This document shows, piece after piece, positions 24,911 through 32,241 of a stretch of 44,799 nucleotides of DNA. The stretch's first letter is position 1; the number at the start of each line of letters is the position of its first letter. The notes beneath the pieces are model-generated. The model was not told the origin of the DNA, ran no database searches, and worked only from the letters and a program-made list of their open reading frames with translations. The translations under genes were made by a program, and so were the position numbers. The DNA is from an uncultured Bacteroidota bacterium (GTDB lineage Bacteria > Bacteroidota > Bacteroidia > Chitinophagales > Saprospiraceae): assembly GCA_903925535.1 (NCBI GenBank), contig CAIYFY010000370.1:1-44799 (forward strand), read 5' to 3'.

Positions 24911-25948
24911 ATGAAGTACATTCTTTTCTCTCTCCTGCTGCTGCCCCTGTCAGTATTTTCACAACAGAACACCGACTACAAGGTCGCATCCATCGGCTTT
25001 TACAACCTGGAAAATCTGTTTGACACCCTCGATACGCCCGACACGAACGACGCTGACTTTCTCCCGGGCGGCCGCCTGATATGGAATACCGAAAAGTATG
25101 TTTCCAAACAGCACAACATGGCAAAGGTCATCAGTCAGCTGGGGACTGAACTATCTCCCGACGGGGTTGCCATGCTCGGAGTAGCAGAAATTGAAAACAG
25201 AAAAGTGCTCGAAGATCTGGTTGCCCAGCCTGAGCTGAAATCAAGAAAATACCAGATTGTACACTACGACTCTCCCGATGAACGGGGTGTTGATGTCGGC
25301 CTCCTGTATCAGCCCAAATATTTCGTCCCGCTGGGGAGTAAAGCCGTTCCGGTCGTACTGAAGGATCCCAAAACAGGTGACAAGGATTTCACACGCGACA
25401 TACTCTATGTTGCCGGAACGTTTGACGGAGAGCCCGTTCACGTCATGGTCGGTCACTGGCCCTCCCGACGGGGCGGCGAGGCCGGCTCCGCCTGGATGCG
25501 GGCTGCTGCCGCACAGGTTTGCAAAAACCTGGCAGACAGCCTGAAAAAAGTTGATCCAAATGCCAAAATCATTGTCATGGGCGACCTCAACGATGATCCT
25601 GATAATAAAAGTCTCACAGAAGTGCTCAAAGCACGCCGCAGTACCGAAGACCTGAGGTCCGACGAATTATATAATCCCATGTACGACCAGTTCAAAAGCG
25701 GAAACGGAACGCTGGCCTACAAGGACTCCTGGAATCTGTTCGACCAGATTATCGTATCAAAAGGATTCGTAAACAAAAAAACTGGCGGATGGCAACTCTA
25801 CAAGGCGATGGTATTCAGACAACCATGGCTCCTGCAAACGGAAGGCGCATTCCGGGGTTACCCCTTCAGAACCTTCGTGGGCGATATCTTCATAAACGGA
25901 TACAGCGATCACCTGCCCGTCTTTCTTTACTTCCTGAAACGGAAATAA
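24911..25948 (+). CDS. Secreted endonuclease/exonuclease/phosphatase-family protein
   Basis: 345 residues with a signal peptide (VFS-QQ, about 17). EEP-fold catalytic motifs in order: FYNLENLFD (30-38), metal-binding Glu93 in GVAEIEN, HWPSR (182-186), GDLNDDP (224-230) and YSDHLPV (331-337) with the catalytic Asp333-His334 pair. Acts outside the cytoplasm on a phosphodiester or phosphomonoester; members include DNases, and extracellular nucleic acid as phosphate source is possible, but the substrate is not visible in the sequence. A stand-alone gene after the palindromic repeat. Confidence 0.9.
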   Translation: MKYILFSLLLLPLSVFSQQNTDYKVASIGFYNLENLFDTLDTPDTNDADFLPGGRLIWNTEKYVSKQHNMAKVISQLGTELSPDGVAMLGVAEIENRKVLEDLVAQPELKSRKYQIVHYDSPDERGVDVGLLYQPKYFVPLGSKAVPVVLKDPKTGDKDFTRDILYVAGTFDGEPVHVMVGHWPSRRGGEAGSAWMRAAAAQVCKNLADSLKKVDPNAKIIVMGDLNDDPDNKSLTEVLKARRSTEDLRSDELYNPMYDQFKSGNGTLAYKDSWNLFDQIIVSKGFVNKKTGGWQLYKAMVFRQPWLLQTEGAFRGYPFRTFVGDIFINGYSDHLPVFLYFLKRK

Positions 25949-26007
25949 GTCCGGAACTGTTCCCTGCACCGGAATGGGTTACTTCTTCTTGTCCTGCAAA
26001 CAAGCTC

Positions 26008-27648
26008 TTACTTTTTTGACACAGGAATCCCGCTGCTGATCATCTCAAGGGCTTTTCCGACAACAGGATCCTCGCTGTTCAACACTTTGTAGAGCGCCGT
26101 ATCTCCGTATTTTATCCGGGCTATACGCGCCTTGATGTCTGTTTTCAGATCCTGATTGTATTTGCCCGATCTGATATCCGCGCGCTTCACACCCTCTTTT
26201 TCGCAGAGAGAAAACAGTTCTTCGAGCATGTCGTCGGCAACTGTCCAGCTTCCGACAAACTGATTCTCGTCTGCTGGGAGCGAGCCGGCGTTTTCCTCTT
26301 TCCAGCGGGCTACATAGGCAGGAATGTGCATCCTGACTGCCTGGTAGCTGCTGCTGGTAAGCACTGTATCAATTGGAATGAATATGTCCGGGGTGATTCC
26401 ACCCCCACCGAAAACTACGCGCCCCTGACCAGTGTAGTACCTGGTGCTGTCCGGCTGATGTATCCTGGACGGATCCGTCAGTTCTCCGTTTTTCAGTCGG
26501 CGCTCGGGATCGTCTTCGTAATCCGAATCGGATTTGTAATCGCGCTGGATGCAGCGGCCGCTGGGTGTGTAATACCGCGCCACGGTAAGCCGCAAAGCGC
26601 CGCCATTGCTGAGCGGATACTGTTCCTGTACCAGTCCCTTGCCGTACGAGCGCCGCCCGATCACCCAGCCGCGGTCCCAGTCCTGTATGGCGCCTGCCAC
26701 GATTTCACTGGCTGATGCCGACCCTTCATCAATGAGTACTGCCACCTGCTGAATATTAAAGCGGGCCCGACCATTGCTCTTGTACTCCCGCTTGTTTTCT
26801 GATCGTCCCTGCGTGTACACGAGCAGTTTTCCCTCCGGAAAAACCTGGCTCAGTATATCGGTAGCCTCCTCAAGGTATCCGCCCGGATTTCCGCGCAGGT
26901 CGAGTACCAGATTCTGCAGGCCCTTGTTCTCCGCCAGATTGGTAAGCCCCTCCATGAACTCCTGATTGGTGCGCTCTGTAAAACGGTTCACGCGTATATA
27001 ACCGGTTTTGTCGTCGAGCATATAGGCTACATCCACACTCTGAACGGGTATCACCGCACGGGTGAGGGTAAAGTAGCGCTGCTCTTTTTCTCTGCCACGC
27101 AATATACCCACCTTCACGCTCGTGCCTTTTTTCCCCCTCAGTTTTCTGAAAATAGCGCCGTTATCTATTTTGACACCGGCAATACTTGTGTCATTGATAG
27201 AGACAACCTTGTCGCCGGCAAGCATACCTGCGGCCTCGGCAGGTCCGCCTGAAATAGGCGTAATCACGTGCATGGTATCATCCACCATCAGAAATTCTAT
27301 GCCGATACCCTCGAAACCGCCGCTCATGTCCTCCTCCACCGCCTTCAGTTCGTCGGGAGAAATATAAACGGAGTGGGGGTCGAGTTTGGAAAGCAGATGC
27401 TCAATGGCCTCGCGGCGGAGCGTACCGGTACTGACCGAATCAACATACTTGGCATCAACATATTTCAGTATCTCGTCCAGCGGATTCCCGCTCCCGGAGC
27501 CCGAGAGACTGAAATGCTGGTCGTAGTGGGGCAGCTTCTGCCCCAGAAACATGCCCAGTGCCAGCGTGAAAGCCAGTATCAGGGGCAGTCTGAAATTTTT
27601 TTGGGTTGGGTTGCCGGCACCTTCAGATGTTACTTGTTCGTTTTCCAT
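26008..27648 (-). CDS. S41-family C-terminal processing peptidase
   Basis: 546 residues. One N-terminal membrane helix (about 20-37) anchors a periplasmic enzyme; PDZ domain at about 103-195 (GGFEGIGIEF, then AGMLAGDKVVSIND); protease core with LDLRGNPGGYLEEA (249-262), the Ser loop DEGSASASE (307-315) and the catalytic Lys337 in YGKG. A C-terminal extension of about 130 residues follows. Cleaves the C-termini of periplasmic proteins using a Ser-Lys dyad. It is the last gene of a probable operon after the S46 peptidase, 31 bases apart. Confidence 0.93.
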   Translation of the reverse strand: MENEQVTSEGAGNPTQKNFRLPLILAFTLALGMFLGQKLPHYDQHFSLSGSGSGNPLDEILKYVDAKYVDSVSTGTLRREAIEHLLSKLDPHSVYISPDELKAVEEDMSGGFEGIGIEFLMVDDTMHVITPISGGPAEAAGMLAGDKVVSINDTSIAGVKIDNGAIFRKLRGKKGTSVKVGILRGREKEQRYFTLTRAVIPVQSVDVAYMLDDKTGYIRVNRFTERTNQEFMEGLTNLAENKGLQNLVLDLRGNPGGYLEEATDILSQVFPEGKLLVYTQGRSENKREYKSNGRARFNIQQVAVLIDEGSASASEIVAGAIQDWDRGWVIGRRSYGKGLVQEQYPLSNGGALRLTVARYYTPSGRCIQRDYKSDSDYEDDPERRLKNGELTDPSRIHQPDSTRYYTGQGRVVFGGGGITPDIFIPIDTVLTSSSYQAVRMHIPAYVARWKEENAGSLPADENQFVGSWTVADDMLEELFSLCEKEGVKRADIRSGKYNQDLKTDIKARIARIKYGDTALYKVLNSEDPVVGKALEMISSGIPVSKK

Positions 27649-27679
27649 GCAAGAAATCGGATTATAGTCGGGGTTAGGA

Positions 27680-29842
27680 TTACTTCTTCTTTTTGTTTCT
27701 GACGAGTTTCATCTCTTCAATCAGGTGTCCCGCTCCGCCGAATTTGTCAACAATGAACAATACATAACGGATATCCACCATGATATTTCTGCAGATTGCC
27801 GGATCGTAGTTCAGATCACTCATCGTTCCTTCCCATACGCGGTCAAAGTTGAGACCAATCAGGTTCCCGCGCGCGTCGAGCGCCGGACTGCCCGAGTTGC
27901 CTCCTGTGGTATGATTGGTGCCGATGAAGGCAACCGGCATCTTCCCGTCGGCAGAAGCATACTGACCATAATCTTTTGATTTCCAGAGATCTATCAGTTT
28001 CCGGGGCACGTCAAACTCATAGTCGCCGGGGATGTATTTCTCCATCACACCATCCAGATCTGTCTGGTATTCATAACGGACCGCATTGCGCGGAGAGAAG
28101 CCGCGTACTTTCCCGTAGGTGATACGGAGCGTACTGTTGGCATCCGGAAAGAATCTTTTTTCCCTGAAGACTTCCATCTGGGCCGCCATATACTGGCGTT
28201 GCAACAGATTGATCTGAGGCTGGAGCTCCTGTGTTTTAGGCTGGATATTTTCGGTGTAAATACTGTTCAGCTTGCTCCACAGTTGCCAGACCGGATCATT
28301 TTTCAGGGCTTCGACCACTTTGGGCGGACGTTCACCCAGCAGGGCAGTCAGTTTGTCCTTGTCGGGCACCACACTGTTTTTGAACAGGAAAGATGCCAGT
28401 TCAGCATACCCGCCATGTCGCGCAGCCTCCGATTTTACATAATCGCCGCCCCACTCGGGCCGGGCTGCGGCCGCGAACATTTCAAGCTGAGCTGCAACCA
28501 GTGCCTGATCAACTTCCGCACTGTAATTTTTGAAGGCGCCCGTGAGTGACTCTGCTATCTTGCGCTGCTCCTGCAGGGCAAAAGTCTCTCCGTTGCGGTC
28601 GAAAAGAGCAATGATGCCATTCAGGTTAGACACGCGGTCGAACAGTTCATTCCCGCGGAGAATATTTTCAGCATAGTTGTCGCGCGCGAGGAAGTAGGGC
28701 TCGGCATCGGCATACAGCTGCCTGAGCCTGGGCAGCAGGTTGACGTATTTATAATTCAGGTCGGGATTTTCGTTTATCCGGCTGGTAAATTCAGCTTCAT
28801 AGGTCGCTTTTTTCTCCAGTGCCTTGTAGGTCTTCAGACCCTGCATCTCTCCCAGCCATTTTTTCCAGCTGTTGGCAATACCTGCATACTTGGCTACATA
28901 GGCAATTTTGACAGCTGGATCCTTTCTCATGTACCCGTCCATCACCTTCAGCACCCTGTCGCGTATAGCCACCTTCTGAGGATCAAGCACTTCACCAATC
29001 TGACGAACAGCAGCTTCAGTGAGGTATTCATCCGTACGACCGGGGAAGCCATAAACCATGGTGAAATCACCTTCTGCAGCACCGTCTATCGCGATGGGGA
29101 GGAAATGGCGGGGGCGGTAGGGCAGATTGCGGGCTGAATAATCCGCAGGATGCCCGAGGGAGTCGGCGTAGACCCTGAAAATGGAAAAATCGCCTGTATG
29201 ACGAGGCCATACCCAGTTGTCGGTGTCTGCACCGAACTTGCCGATACTGCTTGGGGGAGCACCTACAAACCGCACATCCCTGAAGGTTTGCGTGACATAC
29301 AGGTAGTACTGGTTGCCATTATAGAAAGGCCTTACAGAAATCTCTTCCCATTTTTCCTTTTTGGTATTTGCCTTGATCTGGGCGATATTTTTGTCAATCT
29401 GCGACTGCCGGTCGCGCTCCGACATACCATCTGTAACCTGCTGGAGTGCCAGTGTTGTCACGTCTTCCATTCTGACGATAAACATGGCGGTAATACCCGG
29501 CGCCGGAAGCTCGGAAGCCCGGTCTTTGGCCCAGTAGCCGTTCTCTACATAGTTGTTTTCGAGTGTGCTCAGTTGTTGTATAGCACCAAAACCGCAGTGG
29601 TGGTTGGTGAGCAAAAGACCTTCCGGGGAAATCATCTCTCCGGTACAGCCTCCTCCGAACATGCAGATCGCGTCTTTCACACTGGCATTGGCCGGGTGAT
29701 ACAGGTCATCGGCCTCCAGTTTCAGACCCATGGCGCGCATCTCCTTTTCATTTTGCTTTTCAATCAGACTGGGGAGCCACATACCCTGAGCCTGCATCAG
29801 GCCCGGTACAAGCAGAAGAAACAGAGGAAGCAGTTTTTTCAT
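27680..29842 (-). CDS. S46-family dipeptidyl-peptidase, DPP11-like
   Basis: 720 residues from ATG 29842, which gives a clean signal peptide (MQA-QG); a further ATG 10 codons upstream would overlap the barstar-like gene. Chymotrypsin-fold catalytic residues: His in TNHHCGFG (about 80-82) and Ser650 in GGNSGSPALD. Eighteen residues after that Ser stands Arg668 (GLNFDRVWEG); in this family an Arg at this place marks DPP11, which removes dipeptides after Asp or Glu, while Gly marks the hydrophobic-specific DPP7. So the enzyme should release X-Asp/X-Glu dipeptides in the periplasm for uptake as carbon and nitrogen source. Middle of the operon. Confidence 0.9.
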   Translation of the reverse strand: MKKLLPLFLLLVPGLMQAQGMWLPSLIEKQNEKEMRAMGLKLEADDLYHPANASVKDAICMFGGGCTGEMISPEGLLLTNHHCGFGAIQQLSTLENNYVENGYWAKDRASELPAPGITAMFIVRMEDVTTLALQQVTDGMSERDRQSQIDKNIAQIKANTKKEKWEEISVRPFYNGNQYYLYVTQTFRDVRFVGAPPSSIGKFGADTDNWVWPRHTGDFSIFRVYADSLGHPADYSARNLPYRPRHFLPIAIDGAAEGDFTMVYGFPGRTDEYLTEAAVRQIGEVLDPQKVAIRDRVLKVMDGYMRKDPAVKIAYVAKYAGIANSWKKWLGEMQGLKTYKALEKKATYEAEFTSRINENPDLNYKYVNLLPRLRQLYADAEPYFLARDNYAENILRGNELFDRVSNLNGIIALFDRNGETFALQEQRKIAESLTGAFKNYSAEVDQALVAAQLEMFAAAARPEWGGDYVKSEAARHGGYAELASFLFKNSVVPDKDKLTALLGERPPKVVEALKNDPVWQLWSKLNSIYTENIQPKTQELQPQINLLQRQYMAAQMEVFREKRFFPDANSTLRITYGKVRGFSPRNAVRYEYQTDLDGVMEKYIPGDYEFDVPRKLIDLWKSKDYGQYASADGKMPVAFIGTNHTTGGNSGSPALDARGNLIGLNFDRVWEGTMSDLNYDPAICRNIMVDIRYVLFIVDKFGGAGHLIEEMKLVRNKKKK

Positions 29843-29868
29843 AATAATACAGAAAGGATGAGGAGGAA

Positions 29869-30210
29869 TCACTTTATACAGATCACCCGGAACCTGACTC
29901 CGTCGTATCTGTTTTCGTCTTTTTCAGCATCAGCAAGCACATCAAGTGCAGCGCGGCGTTTCTCCGGCTTTTCTTTGTCCAGAAAGGAATCAAAGTGGCT
30001 GATTTGGAGCACAACACTGGATTTACCTGTCACCTCGAGCGAGCAGAGGCAGTCGAAAAGTGCATCAAGTGTGCCACCGAAATAATCAGGAAACAGCAAT
30101 ATACGTGCGATTGCAGGGTAAAAAGCGCGCAGACTGCGCGCCTTTCGGCCATCAATTTCGGCAACGAAGGTATCGGAAGGGTACGAGGGAGGGATATCGG
30201 TAAGATCCAT
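29869..30210 (-). CDS. Barstar-like protein
   Basis: 113 residues, no signal peptide. The core RILLFPDYFGGTLDALFDCL (about 36-55) matches the barstar signature, FPxYYGxNLDALWDCL in the classical inhibitor, followed by a beta strand SSVVLQISHF. Barstar inhibits the RNase barnase in the cytoplasm; many bacterial homologues have no known partner. No RNase gene is adjacent. It starts the operon and its stop is 27 bases before the S46 peptidase ATG. Confidence 0.83.
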   Translation of the reverse strand: MDLTDIPPSYPSDTFVAEIDGRKARSLRAFYPAIARILLFPDYFGGTLDALFDCLCSLEVTGKSSVVLQISHFDSFLDKEKPEKRRAALDVLADAEKDENRYDGVRFRVICIK

Positions 30211-30310
30211 CTTGGCGCAATCCGGTTAGGTTATTACGGGATAGCGAAATCAAAGATAGAGCTAATGTTGTTATCGGAGTTATTTTTTAGACAGTTTTAA
30301 TACATAACAG

Positions 30311-30343
30311 CCCGTCCGGCTGCCGGGCTGGCTGCCGGACGGG
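30311..30343 (-). terminator. GC-rich hairpin after the Usp gene
   Basis: CCCGTCCGGC and GCCGGACGGG form a perfect 10-base-pair stem 10 bases downstream of the minus-strand Usp stop. A U-run is lacking directly after it, so it is either a factor-dependent end or an RNA-stabilising hairpin. Confidence 0.5.
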
Positions 30344-30352
30344 TGCGTTATA

Positions 30353-31177
30353 TCAGCCGTGCAGTACGAGCATGGGGACCGATGTGTGGTGGGCCAGTGC
30401 CCTTGAAACACTCTTGAAGAACAGCTTGTGCAACAGCGTATGTTCATGGGCTACGGTAACCAGTCCGGTAGCATTCACCGACTCCAGGAACAATCCGATG
30501 GCCCGTGGCACATTGCTGTCGTGTATATAATGGAAAATATGGGGTATATCGTCCAGTTTGCGTGTGAGATCCATCTCCACGTCCCTGCCGGGCCTGGCAG
30601 CACCCGGCTTTTCAATTACATGCACGACCTCGAGCCCCGCATGCTCGATGCTGAGCAATCCTTTGAGCGCACCAATGGAACGCGCATCCGCCTTCATTTT
30701 GAAGTCGGTGGCAAATACAAAGCGGGAGTAATTGCGGAATATTGCTCCTTTGGGAATAACGAGCACCGGTCTCCGGCTTCCTACCAGCACACCTCCGGCG
30801 GTACTGCCCAGCAGTACACCTTTCAGTCCGGCAGCGCCCGTGGTGCCCATCACGACCATATCGGCATCCAGTTCATCAGCAGCGTGAACAATGGTACTCA
30901 CAGGAAACCCGACACGGCAGTCAGTTTCGACCTGAACGGACTCAGCCCGGGCATTTTTGAGCAACTTGCGAACCCAAACCTTCATGGCCCTGTTGCGCTG
31001 AACCAGGTAGTCATCTATCATGAAGGCGTCGTACATACTGTTGTCAACACCTTCATTCGGAAACACAACGTACAGCGCAACTACCCTGGCTTGCAGTCTT
31101 TTAGCCACCTCCAGCGCATAAGTCATTGCGTTGTTGGCGCACTTTGAAAAATCCGTAGGGACGAGAATGGTTTTCAT
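30353..31177 (-). CDS. Tandem universal stress protein
   Basis: 274 residues, two Usp folds. The first (1-142) starts MKTILVPTDFSKCANNA and has an intact nucleotide loop GTTGAAGLKGVLLGS (G-x2-G-x9-G-S, 111-125). The second (about 150-273) lacks it. Usp proteins help survival under starvation or energy stress in the cytoplasm. A second Usp gene, fused to a thioredoxin fold, lies at 15558-16766. The upstream gene (31233-31643) ends 55 bases before this ATG in the same direction and may share its transcript. Confidence 0.9.
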   Translation of the reverse strand: MKTILVPTDFSKCANNAMTYALEVAKRLQARVVALYVVFPNEGVDNSMYDAFMIDDYLVQRNRAMKVWVRKLLKNARAESVQVETDCRVGFPVSTIVHAADELDADMVVMGTTGAAGLKGVLLGSTAGGVLVGSRRPVLVIPKGAIFRNYSRFVFATDFKMKADARSIGALKGLLSIEHAGLEVVHVIEKPGAARPGRDVEMDLTRKLDDIPHIFHYIHDSNVPRAIGLFLESVNATGLVTVAHEHTLLHKLFFKSVSRALAHHTSVPMLVLHG

Positions 31178-31232
31178 GGCAGCACTTCGTTTTTACTGTG
31201 AACGGAAAAAGAAATACCGACTTGCGAACAAA

Positions 31233-31643
31233 CTACTCCTGCTCGCGATAATCAAGCGGATCAACAAACTCGAAATGAACCTGATTATCCTTTGCCTTCG
31301 CCTCCTGTTGCTCGAGCGTGAGATCGTCGGTAACAGAGGTTTCCAGCCAGGTATTTCCGGAACGCCTGAACACCTGGACATGGAGGTGATACTCGAGTTC
31401 CAAAAGACGTTCAAGCTGCCACACAGGCATTTCAGCCTCTACAAAGAGTTCCTTGTGAATATCCTTGCCATGCGTGAGTTCACCCACCGTAGTTTCTCGT
31501 TTGGTGATCATGAATTTGGCAGGACTGCCGGCGTAGGCCTTGTGCGGCTTGGAAAAGAAAACAAGTTTCAGGTTGGGAAATTCGGCAGAAAATTCATCCT
31601 GAATCTGGCCTATTGTGAGTTCGGAAGAGACATGCAGTTTCAT
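31233..31643 (-). CDS. Conserved-looking small cytoplasmic protein, unknown function
   Basis: 136 residues, no signal peptide or membrane helix. The start MKLHVSSELTIGQIQDEF and the EYHLHVQVFRRSG strand look like a folded alpha/beta protein. I have no family name for it. It lies 55 bases upstream of the Usp gene, same strand, so a stress-related role is possible. A weak -7-like element (TACCTTCG on the minus strand, 31664-31671) lies about 20 bases upstream of the ATG. Confidence 0.65.
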   Translation of the reverse strand: MKLHVSSELTIGQIQDEFSAEFPNLKLVFFSKPHKAYAGSPAKFMITKRETTVGELTHGKDIHKELFVEAEMPVWQLERLLELEYHLHVQVFRRSGNTWLETSVTDDLTLEQQEAKAKDNQVHFEFVDPLDYREQE

Positions 31644-31725
31644 ACTTCATCAGTTTTGTACTGCGAAGGTAAGGGGGGTGGTATCTGCTGCCGATGATCT
31701 GGGTCAACAGGGATGGTGACTGCAC

Positions 31726-32058
31726 TCAGAACCGTCTTTTGAGCAGGAAGCGGCGCCCCCTTTCAAGCGTGGATATCTGAGCTACCTCCCATCCTTCGTC
31801 GTAGAAGAAATTGAGTCCGTCAACCAGACTTCTGAAATCGAAACGGCGGCCATTGACATCGGTAATGAAGTCTTCCTTTGGATTGTTTTGTCCGTAATCC
31901 ACCCGGAAGGCACAACGTCCGTCTTCCCTGAACTGGGGATCAACTTCAAGATATTGTCCGGTATTGGATGGCTCCAGCCGGGCGCCCTCCACATATATCT
32001 GGGCGTGAAGTGACGAGACGAGAAGGAGCGTAAAAAGGGGTATCAGCGTCTTTTTCAT
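31726..32058 (-). CDS. Small secreted protein of unknown function
   Basis: 110 residues from ATG 32058, which is followed directly by a signal peptide (LHA-QI, about 20); an in-frame ATG further upstream gives a poorer N-terminus. Mature part of 90 residues with FRVDYGQNN and a C-terminal basic stretch (RGRRFLLKRRF). No recognised family. The end of the mature protein resembles the DGWE...FLLK(R) ends of several small Bacteroidota secreted proteins, but I cannot name one. Confidence 0.65.
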   Translation of the reverse strand: MKKTLIPLFTLLLVSSLHAQIYVEGARLEPSNTGQYLEVDPQFREDGRCAFRVDYGQNNPKEDFITDVNGRRFDFRSLVDGLNFFYDEGWEVAQISTLERGRRFLLKRRF

Positions 32059-32154
32059 GGTGTTTTTTGATGCAAAGTAAAGGGCACAAAAAGCAGGCTG
32101 CACGACTTTAACAGTTTGGTATGAGCGGGCGTTAAATTTGTGTAATCACCTGTT

Positions 32155-32162
32155 TACCTTTG
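32155..32162 (+). promoter_or_regulatory. Bacteroidota -7 element upstream of the S9 peptidase
   Basis: TACCTTTG, an exact TAnnTTTG match, 79 bases before the ATG at 32242. A TTTG lies 14 bases further upstream, closer than the usual 17-23, so the -33 element is uncertain. Confidence 0.5.
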
Positions 32163-32241
32163 TACAGTTATTTAACCCGTCCATTTCCCTCGTGTCATTG
32201 TCGGGCCTGCACATTACTGTACCTGAAGCTCATCTTTCCCA

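Noticed and set aside
29869..30210. Barstar-like gene as the antitoxin of a toxin-antitoxin pair
   Set aside because: No RNase or other toxin-like gene lies next to it; the neighbours are exported peptidases.
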